From contig DASVQP010000117.1 in the NCBI GenBank assembly GCA_036389135.1, positions 124,001-188,000 of the forward strand: a stretch of 64,000 nucleotides of DNA. Direction: 5' to 3'. The stretch's first letter is position 1. Every line of letters begins with the position of its first letter. The translations under genes were made by a program, and so were the position numbers. The notes under the pieces are model-generated. The model was given only the letters and a program-made list of their open reading frames with translations. It had not been told where the DNA came from and made no database searches. The stretch comes from Longimicrobium sp. (GTDB taxonomy: Bacteria; Gemmatimonadota; Gemmatimonadetes; Longimicrobiales; Longimicrobiaceae). Positions 24,895 to 34,360 of the stretch are shown here, piece by piece.

Positions 24895-26198
24895 CAGCCG
24901 TCGAGGTAGCGGCGGACGATGCGGCTGGTGTGGACTCGCGCGCCCAGCCGGTGCAGCGTCTGGTACAGCCCGGCCTCCGCGCGCGCCAGGAAGATGTACT
25001 CCGGGAGCGCGCCCTTCGCCCGTGTCAGGCGCAGCGAGTGGGTCGTGTAGTCGCGCAGGAAGCCGGGATCGGAGAAGTCGAACGGCTCGTCGTCCCGCTC
25101 GATCTGCGGCGGGTACACGCGGCCGTAGAAGCGCTCCGCGAACTGCACCAGCGCCCGCGTGGTCGCCGCGCCGATGCGCTTGCCGTACAGCGAGTAGCGC
25201 TCGTCCAGGAGGCGGCGGAAGTCCTCGGAATCGCGCGGGCCGGGATACAAGAAGATCTTGCGGAGGTTCTCCACGAACTTCGGCGGGACGTACTTGACGC
25301 ACCCGAAGTCGACCAGCCCGATCGATCCGTCGGCGCGGAAGAGGTAGTTTCCCCAGTGCGGATCGGCGTGGAAGGCCTGCATGTGGAGGAGTTGGAAGTA
25401 GTACAGCTCCAGCAGGCTGGCGCCGATGCGGTCGCGCAGCTCCTGGGGCGGATCCCTGGCCAGGAGGTCGTCAAGGTGCTCGCCGTCGAGGCGCGACATC
25501 GTCAGCACGCGCCCGCTGGAATACTCGCGGTGCACCACCGGCACGCCCACGAAGCCGAGCGGCTCCAGCCCGGTCCGAAAGAAGCCGATGTTCTCCGCCT
25601 CGCGCACGTAATCCGTCTCGGCGACGATCTGCGTCTGCAGCTCGTCCAGCAGCTCCCGGGTGACGTACCGCGAAAGCTGGGCGGGGAGTGCGATGGTGCG
25701 CAGCAGCTTGAAGTCGCTGGCGATGGCGTCGGCGATCCCCGGGTACTGGATCTTGACGGCCACGTCGTCGCCTTCCAGCGTGACCGCGCGGTGCACCTGG
25801 CCGAGCGACGCGGCCGCAAAGGGTTTCGGGTCGAACTTCGCGAACAGCTGCTCCGGGTTGCTTCCCATGCTGGTGCGGAACTGCGCCCGCACCAGCGAGG
25901 GGTGCATCCCGGGCGCCTCCATCTGCAGCCGGCCCAGCTCCTCGATCATCTCCTCGGGGAGCAGGTCCGTCTGCAGGCTCAGCATCTGGCCCAGCTTCAT
26001 CGCCGGCCCGCGCAGCGCCAGGAGCCCGCCGGTCACCTGCCGCGCCGCCTGCGCATGGGTCGCGCGCAGCTTGTCGTTGCGCGCCTCCTCGCCCAGAAAG
26101 AGCCGCTGCACCATGTAGCCGATGTAGCTGCCGCTCACCCCTGCGCTCATCGCGGCCATGCGCAGCGCCCGTTTGGCCGCGCCGTCGTCGGTGGGCAT
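24894..26198 (-). CDS. UbiB/ABC1-family atypical kinase
   Basis: 434 residues. Family marks: the KxGQ motif in [13 protein letters not shown], the Ala-rich loop [12 protein letters not shown] in place of a Gly-rich loop, the nucleotide Lys in VAVKIQYPG, the catalytic-loop [11 protein letters not shown] and the metal-binding VDFGCVK. In other bacteria UbiB/AarF proteins are ATPases needed for ubiquinone or isoprenoid-lipid handling. Starts at 26198, overlapping the upstream tetR stop by 4 bp; the gene order tetR-ubiB-amidase suggests one regulated unit, perhaps for lipid or fatty-acid-amide metabolism. Confidence 0.88.
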   Translation of the reverse strand: MPTDDGAAKRALRMAAMSAGVSGSYIGYMVQRLFLGEEARNDKLRATHAQAARQVTGGLLALRGPAMKLGQMLSLQTDLLPEEMIEELGRLQMEAPGMHPSLVRAQFRTSMGSNPEQLFAKFDPKPFAAASLGQVHRAVTLEGDDVAVKIQYPGIADAIASDFKLLRTIALPAQLSRYVTRELLDELQTQIVAETDYVREAENIGFFRTGLEPLGFVGVPVVHREYSSGRVLTMSRLDGEHLDDLLARDPPQELRDRIGASLLELYYFQLLHMQAFHADPHWGNYLFRADGSIGLVDFGCVKYVPPKFVENLRKIFLYPGPRDSEDFRRLLDERYSLYGKRIGAATTRALVQFAERFYGRVYPPQIERDDEPFDFSDPGFLRDYTTHSLRLTRAKGALPEYIFLARAEAGLYQTLHRLGARVHTSRIVRRYLDG

Positions 26199-26860
26199 CA
26201 GAGCCCGCCTTCGCGCAGGAACGTGGTTCCGAATCGCAGCGAGCGGTCCAGGAAGGCGAGGGTGTTCTGCTTGCCGGCGGAGGCGTCGTGGAGCCAGTAG
26301 AGGAGGACGCCCAGGTAGAAGATCCAGAACGCCTGCGGCGCGATCCAGCTCAGCTCGCGCGCGCGGCGCTTGGGGAGCGACTCCTCGATCAGGTCCTGCA
26401 CGAAGTCCAGGTAGCGCGCCCGCAGCTCCAGCGCGCGCGGGCTCAGCGCCAGCCTGGACGACGGCCGCAGCGCGCGCACGAACGCCGCGCCGATGAAGCC
26501 TTCGTATGGCGCCAGGAACTCGATCTGGCTGTGGATCAGCGCAAAAAGCTTCTCCTCCAGCTTCGCGCCTCGGAGCGACTCGTCGGCGCGTACGGCGGCG
26601 ATGGCGTGGTCCACTTCCGCTTCGAAGAAGTGGAGCGCGATGTCGTCCTTGGTCTCGAAGTAGTTGAACACCGTCCCCTCAGCGACTCCGGCGCGCGTGG
26701 CGATCTCGCGCGTCGTCGTCGCCTCGAAGCCCTTGCTCTCGAAGAGCTGCAGCGCCGCAGTCACGATGCTCTCGCGAGTCGCCTCCTTGTTGCGCGCGCG
26801 CCGACCAGGTGTCCTGGGCGCGGCCTTCTTCTTCGCCGCGGGAGTGCGGGGTTCCGCCAT
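26198..26860 (-). CDS. TetR-family transcription regulator
   Basis: 220 residues from the ATG at 26858-26860 ([12 protein letters not shown]). A basic N-terminal tail precedes the helix-turn-helix domain ([20 protein letters not shown] and [20 protein letters not shown]). The rest is helical, with a Trp/Tyr-rich patch ([15 protein letters not shown]) that could line a ligand pocket for a hydrophobic effector. It heads the operon with the ubiB-like and amidase genes, all linked by ATGA overlaps, and faces a double palindromic operator directly upstream. Confidence 0.9.
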   Translation of the reverse strand: MAEPRTPAAKKKAAPRTPGRRARNKEATRESIVTAALQLFESKGFEATTTREIATRAGVAEGTVFNYFETKDDIALHFFEAEVDHAIAAVRADESLRGAKLEEKLFALIHSQIEFLAPYEGFIGAAFVRALRPSSRLALSPRALELRARYLDFVQDLIEESLPKRRARELSWIAPQAFWIFYLGVLLYWLHDASAGKQNTLAFLDRSLRFGTTFLREGGL

Positions 26861-26890
26861 CGTGCCCGTCCTGTTGCGGGAGACGCGCAC

Positions 26891-26938
26891 AAAATATGAG
26901 TGCGCTCACAAATGATTATGAGTGCACTCATGTTTTGT
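26891..26938. promoter_or_regulatory. Double TetR operator upstream of the tetR-ubiB-amidase operon
   Basis: Perfect 14-bp palindrome ATGAGTGCACTCAT (26918-26931) and a near-copy ATGAGTGCGCTCAC (26896-26909), 22 bp apart, i.e. about two helical turns. Flanking CAAAA and TTTTG also pair. They end about 35 bp before the regulator start and would allow two dimers to bind on one face, fitting autorepression. Confidence 0.75.
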
Positions 26939-27352
26939 CAAGGAAGCTCGACTGGAGGCGGTCGTCGGCCGTTGTTGCGAAAGCGGAATTCGTGTGGGGC
27001 GGCGGCCTCGTGCGGTTTGGGATGATGGGTTCGGCGAGCGGGCAGGACACGGGCAGCCACGTGGGGCGGCCCCTACGGGTTGGGGTGCGGCGGGCGGGGG
27101 TTGGGGTGGGGCGAGGGCGGGCAGCCACGCGGGGCGGCCCCTACGGATTTGGGTGCGGCGGGCGGGGGTTGGGGTGGGGGCGAGGGAGGGCGCGATGAAT
27201 CGCGCCCCTACAAAGGATTTGGAGGCGCATCCGGATGGCGGTCCGAGGGTGGTAGAGGCGCGGTGTAGTACATGCGTGGCTGCTCCAGCGAGGGGAGCGG
27301 CGACGATTGCGCCCGTGGTCCCCGACGATCTTTCGGATACAGGAGCCCGATC
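26939..27352. repeat. Non-coding region with inverted cluster of 'GTAGGGGC' repeats
   Basis: About 410 bp without a supported gene. Repeat units of the 19.3-19.7 kb family occur in the opposite orientation: gggcagccacgtggggcggcccctac (near 27050), gggcagccacgcggggcggcccctac (near 27119) with a shared downstream gggtgcggcgggcgggggttggggtg, and gggcgcgatgaatcgcgcccctac (near 27188). The two long units look like a tandem duplication of about 70 bp. Confidence 0.8.
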
Positions 27353-28012
27353 GTGCAGCCCCCGCTCACCGACGTCGAAGTGCGTATCCTCGGGTCGCTC
27401 CTGGAGAAGGAGGTCACGACGCCGGACAACTATCCGTTGTCGCTGAACGCGCTGCTGGCGGCGTGCAACCAGACGACCAGCCGTGAGCCGATCATGCGGC
27501 TCGACGAGGACGCGGTGGTTCCGGCGACGGTGGCGCTCCGGCGGCGCGGGCTGCTGCGGCAGATCCAGCCGGCGGGCTCGCGGGTGACCAAGTACGAGCA
27601 CCTGCTGCGGGAGGAGATGGAGCTCGGCAGGCGGGAGCTGGCGGTGCTGGGCGTGCTCATCCTCCGCGGGGCGCAGACGCCGGGCGAGCTGTACGCGCGC
27701 ACCGCACGGCTGGAGCCGTTCGCGGACCTCGCCGACCTGGAGGGGGTGCTGGAGTCGCTGATCGCCCGCGAGCCGGAGCCGCTCGCCGCCCGGCTCCCCC
27801 GGCGCGCGGGGCAGAAGGAGGTCCGCTTTGCGCACCTGCTGAGCGGCGACCCGCCGGCCGACACGACCCCCGACGAGCCGCCCGTTCCCACCCGGCGCGC
27901 CGCCGTGGAGGACGACCGGGTGGCGGCGCTGGAGCGGACGGTGGAGGAGCTGCGGGCGGAGGTCGCGGAGCTGCGCGCTCAGCTCGAAGCGTTCCGCGCA
28001 CAGTTCCAGTAG
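27353..28012 (+). CDS. YceH/DUF480 family protein
   Basis: 219 residues. The GTG at 27353 is chosen because AGGAG lies 7 nt upstream and the encoded start (VQPPLTDVEVRILGSLLEKE) is where the family begins; ATG at 27272 would add 27 non-conserved residues. Two winged-helix domains are characteristic: EVTTPDNYPLSLNALLAACNQTTSR and GVLILRGAQTPGELYART. The C-terminus has a coiled coil (RVAALERTVEELRAEVAEL). The family's function is not known; the fold suggests DNA binding. Confidence 0.85.
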   Translation: MQPPLTDVEVRILGSLLEKEVTTPDNYPLSLNALLAACNQTTSREPIMRLDEDAVVPATVALRRRGLLRQIQPAGSRVTKYEHLLREEMELGRRELAVLGVLILRGAQTPGELYARTARLEPFADLADLEGVLESLIAREPEPLAARLPRRAGQKEVRFAHLLSGDPPADTTPDEPPVPTRRAAVEDDRVAALERTVEELRAEVAELRAQLEAFRAQFQ

Positions 28013-28099
28013 CCGGGCTCCGCCAGGCGCGCATCTCACTCCCACATTCCCATAACTGACGCAATACGATGGCGTACGGGAGCTTACGCAGCGCCGCTG

Positions 28100-28128
28100 T
28101 TGACTACGCTGGCGTAGTGTGAGACAAT
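28100..28128 (+). promoter_or_regulatory. Putative promoter for the TPR-CHAT gene
   Basis: TTGACT (28100-28105), 17-nt spacer and GACAAT (28123-28128), about 85 bp before the ATG at 28215. The repeats acgatggcgta and acgctggcgta nearby are notable. No other signal is seen in the 28013-28214 gap. Confidence 0.45.
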
Positions 28129-28214
28129 TCCCGGCTGGCCGGCGGGCGCGAACCCGCCGTTCCCCACCTCTCGTCCATCGCCAGGCCGTCGTTTACCGGA
28201 TCGGTGACGTACAG

Positions 28215-31200
28215 ATGCCTCAGTCCCTAACGCGCCTACTGTCGAACGTACGGTTGAAGCGCTGGCACCTTGTGGTGCTGGGCGTCACGGTCGTCCTTGG
28301 GGCGGTGGTGGTGGAGGCTCGTGGAGGGCTCTCGCGCGGCCCAGTGCTGGGCGAGCTCGCGGCCGCCCGGCCCGCACGCGCCAGCTCGCCGCTCTTTTCC
28401 ATCCCGGTCGAATACCGCCCTTGCTCCGTGCTGCGGGCGGAAGCGGGCGAAACGGTGCCCCGCGAGTCGTGCGGGGCGGACGCGGGCCGGCTGGGCGGCT
28501 TCGAGGCGATGGCCGTCGCGGGGGAAAGCTCCGATCCGGACTCGCTCCAGGCCTCGGCGCTCCTGGCCCTCATCGGTGAAGACGAGACGGAGCAGGCGGC
28601 CGACGCGGCGATCACCCGGCTGGCGAAGGCGCTGCGGCTCACCAGCCGGAGGGTGTCGGTGCTGGTCGACCTCTCGGGCGCGCACCTCGTCCGCGCGCAG
28701 CGCACCCAGAACCCGCGCGACCTGCTGGAAGGGCTGAACTATGCCCTGGAGGCCGTCGAGGCCGAGCCCCGGAACCGCGCCGCGCGCTTCAACGCCGCGC
28801 TCGCGCTGCAGACGCTCGGGCTGGACGAGCAGGCCGAGATCGCCTGGACGGAGTACCTGCGCATCGACGAAGGGCCGATGGGCGGACGAGGCGCGGGAGC
28901 GGCGCGGCTCCCTCGAACACCGTCCGATTCCCGAGGCGCCGCGCCCCGGCGCTCCCGAGGCGGAGGTGCGCGCGTTCGCCGCTGCGCACCCGCAGGAGGC
29001 GCGCCTTTACGGGTGGGACTCGGTGCTGGGCGACTGGGGCCGCGCGTACGAATCCAGTGACGCGGCGCGCGCCGCGCGGCTTCTAGAGCTGGCGGAGCGG
29101 CTGGGGAAGGCGCTGGAGGCGCGCCGTGGAGACGCCTCGCTCGACCACGCCGTGCGCGCGATCCGCGCGACCGGCGGAGACCCCGCAGCCACGCGCGCAC
29201 TCGCCCGCGCACACCGGGCGTACGCGGCGGGGCAGCGCCTGTATCAGGGCGCCGAGCACGCCGCCGCGCGAGACTCGTTCGCCAGTATCGTGAACGCGCG
29301 GCCGCCGTCGCCCGTGCTCGCGCTCTCCGCGGAGGTGTTCCGGGGCGCCGGAGAGGTGTACGCGCGCAGATACGGCAGGGCCGATTCCGTGTTCACGGAG
29401 ATCCTCCCCCGCATAGATCCCGTCCGGTATCCCGCCCTGGCCGCGCGCGCACTGTGGATGCGCGCGACGGGACTGCTCCGCGGTGGCCATCCAACCCGCG
29501 CGCGTGCCCCCTTTCAGGCCTCCGCCCGGCTGTTCGAGAGCGCGGGAGAAAGGGAGTTCATGGGAGCGATGTGGGCGATGGAAGGCGAAGCCGCCTACCG
29601 CAATCGCGACACGCTCGCCGCCTACGGCTCCATGCACCGGGGGCTGGCGGCCCTGCGCGGCTACCGCTCGTCCGTGTGGCTGCACAACGCGCTGTTCACG
29701 CTGGCGAACTGCGCCGCCACAGACCAGCTGCACCGCGCCGCGTCCGTCATCCAGGACGAGGACTTCGCCGTGGCCATGCGGGACCGCCGCCGGCCGGCGG
29801 TCGTGGAGGCCCTCCTCGGACGGGCCCGCATCCGCTCGGTACAGCGACGGTCGCCGGAGGCGGCACGCGACCTGGAGCTCGCCGCGTCTTTCGTCGCGGA
29901 GCTCCCCGCCGGGGCGGCGCGCATGTGGCTCGCGGGAACGGTGCACTTCTCCCGCCCGCTGGTGACGCCCGGCACGGCCTCGATGGCGGAGATGGACTCC
30001 GCGGTGGCGTTCTTCAGGCAGGGGAGCAACACGGCATGGTTCCTCCCCGCCCTCTTTCAGCGAGCCGACGCGCGGCTCGCGCGGGGAGAGCTGGCGGGCG
30101 CCACGGACGATCTGCGCGCGGCCACGGCCCACATCCGCGGCCTCTCGCAGAGCCTGGACGCTCCGCTGCGTGCCGCGGCGATGGAGCAGGCGCGCAGCCG
30201 GTTCGACCAGCTGGCGATGCTGCAGCTGCGCGCGGGCGACACCATCGCCGCGCTGCAGGCGGTGGAGCGCGGGCGCGTCTCGTTCGCGCCGGGCTACGCG
30301 GCATCCGCGGTGGGGGACGGCCCTCCCGCGGCCCCGCGAGGGCATGTGGCGGTGGAGTACGCCCTGATCGGCGACACGCTGCTCACCTGGACGGTGCGCG
30401 GAAGCGACGTGCGCCTGCTGCGCCAGACGGTCCGGCGCAGCCACGTCCTCGCCACCATCGAGCGGAGCGTAGGCGCGCTGGAGTCGCCCGCGCGAGCGGC
30501 GCTCGCCCGGCCGGACCTTGCGCGTCTTTACCAGCTGCTGGTGCGGCCCGTGGAGGAACGACTCCAGCCGGCCGGGACGCCGCTCGTGATCGTGGTGGAC
30601 GGCGAGATCGCGGGCGTCCCCTTCAGCGCACTCGTGGACGAAAGGCGCAACCGCTACCTGGTGCAGGACTATCCGACGCGCTTCGCGGGTACCCTGGCCG
30701 AAGCGGCGCGGCCCGCACCGCCCTCCAACCGATCGGCACCCGCGCTGCTCGTGGCCGACCCCGCCTTCGACGCAGCGCAGTACCCCACGTTCGACAGGCT
30801 TCACGGCGCCCGTGCGGAGGCGGACTCGCTCCGCGCGCTGTACCGGGCCAACGTGGTGCTGCAGGGCCCGGCCGCAACGCGCGACGCCCTGCGCGACCGC
30901 GCGCCGGGGGCAGGCGTCATCCACTACGCCGGCCACGCGGTGTTCGACGACGCGCGGCCTGAGCGGTCGGCGCTGGTGCTGGCGGGGGCGGACACTACCG
31001 GGCGCCTGACCGCGGAGGCCGTGAACGCGCTCCAGCTCCGCGGTGTGCGCCTGGTGGTGCTGGCGGCGTGCCGCACGGTTCGCGCGCGTGAGGGGCGCTC
31101 GGGCGGGCTGGCGGGATTCTCAGGCGCGCTGATGGCGGCGGGCGCGGGCGGCGTGGTGGGGAGCCTGTGGGACGCGAACGACCGGCTGACGCAGCCGCTG

Positions 31201-31344
31201 ATGCTGGCCTTCCATCGCGCGTACCGCCGCTCGGGCGATCCGGCCGCGGCGCTGCGCGAGGCCCAGCTCGAGATGCTCCGCTCGCCCGATCCCGAGCGGC
31301 GCTCCCCCGCGGCCTGGGCGGGGTTCCGGTACATCGGCGGCTGA
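28215..31344 (+). pseudogene. Membrane-anchored TPR-CHAT protease, one frameshift
   Basis: Would be about 1042 residues. The first 221 codons (from 28215) encode an N-terminal membrane helix (KRWHLVVLGVTVVLGAVVVE) and TPR-like repeats ending AALALQTLGLDEQAEIAW. At about 28870-28879 the frame must shift by +1 (one extra base, for example A28878) to continue as WADEARERRGSLEHRPIPEAP and then an unbroken 820-codon frame with more TPR-like helices and a C-terminal CHAT domain. CHAT is a caspase-like fold; the His (IHYAGHAVF) and Cys (VVLAACRTV) are both present. The remaining long frame has no decay, so the shift is either very recent or a base-call error. It converges on the anti-sigma gene of the neighbouring system. 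Confidence 0.8.
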
Positions 31345-31350
31345 GGCACG

Positions 31351-31450
31351 AAAAAGCATCACACAGAGACGCAGAGGGGCAAGGAGAGAACGGAAGAGGG
31401 GGTTTCCGTGGCTCTCCGTTGCCTCCGTGTTCTCTGTGTGATGCTTTTCG
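31351..31450. repeat. Intergenic inverted repeat, CACACAGAGAC type, copy 3
   Basis: The arms aaaagcatcacacagaga and tctctgtgtgatgctttt are perfect over 18 bp, with imperfect inner arms. It lies between two convergent genes, exactly where a bidirectional terminator would be useful. Confidence 0.85.
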
Positions 31451-31453
31451 GTG

Positions 31454-32419
31454 TTACTCGGTCGCGAGCTCGCGGGCCAGCGCGTCGAGCGCGGGGGCGA
31501 GTGCCTCCCAGCGCGGCGGATTGGCGGAGAGCTGAAGGCGCACCTGCTTCAGCGCCGCGTCGGCCGAGGGATCCGCCTGGGTGAGGCGGCCGGCCCGGTC
31601 GAGCATCCGCCGTGTAGAGCGGTCGCGGAAGAAGGCGGCGTCCTGGCGCGCGGCGGCGAGGCCGGCGGCCTCGGTCCAGGCGCCCAGCCGCAGCGCGTCC
31701 CGGTCCAGCCGCTTCTCGATCCGCTTCGTGGCCTCACCAATTAGCGGACGCAGGTGCTCGGGGCTCCCTCCAGCGCTGTCGGCGATCTCGAGGAGCGCAC
31801 CGGCGCGTCCTCCCTGCGGATCGAAGCGGGCGCCGAGCTGGGCGGCGAGCACGCGCGTGGCGGCGGCGTCACGCGCCTGCACCGCCACCGAGAGGTCCAC
31901 CAGCATCGCGCCGGCACGCGCGGAGGCCGCCCGTCGCGCGCCGGGCGTAAGTGCGCGGCCCGGGTCGTCTCCGCGCGCGGAGGTCCACGGGCGCCGCTCG
32001 GTCCACCCCGCGGGGAGGCCCTGACCGCCATGCTCCAGGCGCGCGGCCAGGCGCACCGGCTCGCCGGCGGCGCGGTTCTGCAGCGCGCGGCCGCTGAACA
32101 GCGCGATCCCCGCCAGCACCGCCGCCATCGCCAGCCACTGCAGGACGGGCGCGCGCCGGCGGACTTCGCGATTGGGCTCGGAGCGGCGCGCGTCCAGCGG
32201 AATCACCGCCGGCTCGTGAACGCCCTGGACCTCCGCGGATGCAGCCGCGGCGGCGTCCTCCTCTTCCAGCTGGCGCAGGATGGCCGCAGCGCCTACGGCG
32301 ACCGCGCGGTCCTCGTCGCTCTCGGCGAGGTGGACCAGCATCTCTTCCCGGCGGCGCGCGTCCATACGTCCGTCCAGGAAGGCGGCTACCCGCTTGTTCT
32401 CGCTCTCGTGATCGCTCAC
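31454..32419 (-). CDS. Membrane-spanning anti-sigma-factor-like protein
   Basis: 321 residues from the GTG at 32417-32419, chosen because AGGAGG sits 7 nt upstream; in-frame ATGs at 32479 and 32485 lack such a signal and overlap the sigma gene less naturally. The N-terminal cytoplasmic part (HESENKRVAAFLDGRMDARRREEM) resembles an anti-sigma domain but lacks the zinc HxxxCxxC motif. One membrane helix (VLQWLAMAAVLAGIALFSG) is at about 105-125. The remaining 190 residues are helical and would be outside the membrane. It follows the sigma gene by 46 bp, so it probably holds that sigma factor inactive until an envelope signal arrives. Confidence 0.7.
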   Translation of the reverse strand: MSDHESENKRVAAFLDGRMDARRREEMLVHLAESDEDRAVAVGAAAILRQLEEEDAAAAASAEVQGVHEPAVIPLDARRSEPNREVRRRAPVLQWLAMAAVLAGIALFSGRALQNRAAGEPVRLAARLEHGGQGLPAGWTERRPWTSARGDDPGRALTPGARRAASARAGAMLVDLSVAVQARDAAATRVLAAQLGARFDPQGGRAGALLEIADSAGGSPEHLRPLIGEATKRIEKRLDRDALRLGAWTEAAGLAAARQDAAFFRDRSTRRMLDRAGRLTQADPSADAALKQVRLQLSANPPRWEALAPALDALARELATE

Positions 32420-32465
32420 CGGCAACCTCCTGCCAGGGGCTCTCGACGCCCGCGGTTTCGCGTGC

Positions 32466-33248
32466 TCATGATTCGTCATCGTCATTAAGGAGGCCACGCA
32501 CATCGTCCTGGCGCAACCCGGCGCTCTCCAGGAGCTCGAGAAGACGGGCGAGCAGGCGCGGTGCGCGACGGTACAGCGGTTTCTGATCCAGGCGCAGGGT
32601 ACGCGCCACGTCTGCCAGGGTGTTCCCATCGGCGTAGCGCAGCTTCACGATCATCCGCTCTTCCGGATCGAGCTGCCGCATGGCCGCGTCCAGAGCACCC
32701 ACGATCTCCGCGCGCCGGCTGTCGACTTCGGCGTCCATCACCCGGTCGTCCGCCCGCGAGTCATCCTTCCCTTCCAGCCCGGTCGCCGGCTCCTGAACCT
32801 CGGGACGCAACGGCGCGCGTACTGGTAACTGGCCGAAAAGGCGCGCAAGCTCGGCATCGGAAAGCGTGGTGCGCCCCTCCGTGCGCAGCTTCTCCCCCGC
32901 CTGCAGCAGCGTGAACCCTTCCCGGTGCACGAGCCTCTCCAGCTCGTCCGCGGGCGGCCCTAGCCGCTGGGCAGCCACCGAACCGCGCCAGCGTCCCCCC
33001 AGCTCGCGCTGGAAGTTGACCAGAAGGCGCATGATCACGGTCGAAAGGTATGTCTTGAACTCGGAGCCTCCGTCGAAGCGGCGCACGATACCATAGTCGT
33101 CCTCGATCAGCGCCATTCTCACCCGGGCGGCGAAGTCTTCGGCATCGGCGCCGTGGATGCCCTTTTTGACGCAGGCGATCGCGGCGGCCCTGTCGATGAA
33201 GGGCAGATGCTCCAGGAAGAGCGCCTCGGCGGCCTCGCGGTCAAGCAT
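32466..33248 (-). CDS. ECF-type RNA polymerase sigma factor
   Basis: 260 residues from the ATG at 33246-33248. Region 2 is visible as FIDRAAAIACVKKGIHGADAEDFAARVR and FKTYLSTVIMRLLVNFQRE; region 4 as AMRQLDPEERMIVKLRYADG then NTLADVARTLRLDQKPLYRR, a helix-turn-helix. The linker between them is long (about 100 residues, DE/R-rich). It is divergent from the ten-gene cluster with about 155 bp between starts, and is followed by an anti-sigma-like gene. It most likely controls the cluster, its own operon, or both. A longer N-terminal frame is Pro/Arg-rich and crosses the shared promoter. Confidence 0.8.
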   Translation of the reverse strand: MLDREAAEALFLEHLPFIDRAAAIACVKKGIHGADAEDFAARVRMALIEDDYGIVRRFDGGSEFKTYLSTVIMRLLVNFQRELGGRWRGSVAAQRLGPPADELERLVHREGFTLLQAGEKLRTEGRTTLSDAELARLFGQLPVRAPLRPEVQEPATGLEGKDDSRADDRVMDAEVDSRRAEIVGALDAAMRQLDPEERMIVKLRYADGNTLADVARTLRLDQKPLYRRAPRLLARLLELLESAGLRQDDVRGLLNDDDES

Positions 33249-33403
33249 CTGCGGCCTTTTCTGCGCTGGAGCGCGGGCCGCCGGCGAAGCGGCGGGTGGG
33301 AATCGCGGGGGGCGCGTCCGACGAATGGGTGGCACCCGGAAGACAGCCGGGGCCCGTGGCAGGCGGAACGGAACGACCACCCACAGACGGGGCCGCAACG
33401 ACG

Positions 33404-34297
33404 ATGGCGTTCACTCTACGAATCACCTTCTCGGGACTCTGCCTCTTCGTGCCCGAGCGCGCCGCAGGCGGAAGCGCCGGGCGCATGCACGTGCTGATGC
33501 CCGGCATGTCCGGCCACGGCCACCACGGCGAGGACCGGCACGTGGCGGCGCTGGCGTACGACACCGGGCACCTGGCGCCCGGCGGCACCCCCACCGGCCT
33601 CACCGCCATGGCCCCGCTCACCGGCCGGCAGCTGATTCCCGTGGCCGGCGAGACGGCCAACCTGGCGCTGTGCGGCCACATCCCGGACCTGGGCGAGATC
33701 ACCGGGCAGCAGGTAGATCCCGACCACCTGGGCGCCGACACGTCGAACAAGCTGGCGGCGCGCGTCACGCTGGGCGCGGGGCAGATCACGCGGGTATCGC
33801 CCGGTGTGTGCTGGGAGTGGCGCCCGGGCGAGCTCCGCCCGATCGCGAACCGCGTGGAGTGGGAGATCGCCGACGTGGAGGGAGAGCAGCTCACGCTGGT
33901 GTCGGAGCTCATCGGCGGAGGGAGCGGGCAGAAGGCGCTGGGGACCTTGTTCCCCATGAACGGCCGGGTGAATCTGATCGTGTATCACGAGCCCCCGCAA
34001 GACCTGCCGCCCGAGCCGCTCCCCGTGGAGCACCAGCCGGTGCCCCCGCGCGGCTTCACGCCGCCGCACTTCGCCGCCTTCTACGGCCTCTTCAGCGGCC
34101 CGGTGCCCACCCTGCTCCCGAGGTACCGGGGACCGGCGAGCGAGGCGCCGCCGCTCGCCAACGCGTGCGCGACCATTCCCCCCGAGATGGGCGGGCTTCC
34201 GTTCACCTGCCTGGTCGCCGGCTCGGGCGGCGGCGACGGCGGCGGGGGCGACGATGGCGCGGGGGGCGGAGGCACCGGGGGCAGCGGGGGGGACTGA
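33404..34297 (+). CDS. Unknown beta-rich protein, first gene of the caspase/motor cluster
   Basis: 297 residues from the ATG at 33404 (MAFTLRITFSGLCLFVPE). Family not recognised. Beta-strand-like pattern throughout, a His-rich patch (MSGHGHHGEDRH) near residue 40, and a WEW/WEI segment (VCWEWRPGELRPIANRVEWE) near 150. It ends in a roughly 30-residue Gly/Asp-rich tail. No signal peptide and no membrane helix. It lies 63 bp upstream of the metacaspase gene and may be a substrate, sensor or regulator of it. Confidence 0.65.
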   Translation: MAFTLRITFSGLCLFVPERAAGGSAGRMHVLMPGMSGHGHHGEDRHVAALAYDTGHLAPGGTPTGLTAMAPLTGRQLIPVAGETANLALCGHIPDLGEITGQQVDPDHLGADTSNKLAARVTLGAGQITRVSPGVCWEWRPGELRPIANRVEWEIADVEGEQLTLVSELIGGGSGQKALGTLFPMNGRVNLIVYHEPPQDLPPEPLPVEHQPVPPRGFTPPHFAAFYGLFSGPVPTLLPRYRGPASEAPPLANACATIPPEMGGLPFTCLVAGSGGGDGGGGDDGAGGGGTGGSGGD

Positions 34298-34360
34298 TTC
34301 GCACGACAACATGGCGCCGCCGCACCCGCGGCGGCGCCCGTACCCACGCCGGAGACAGGC

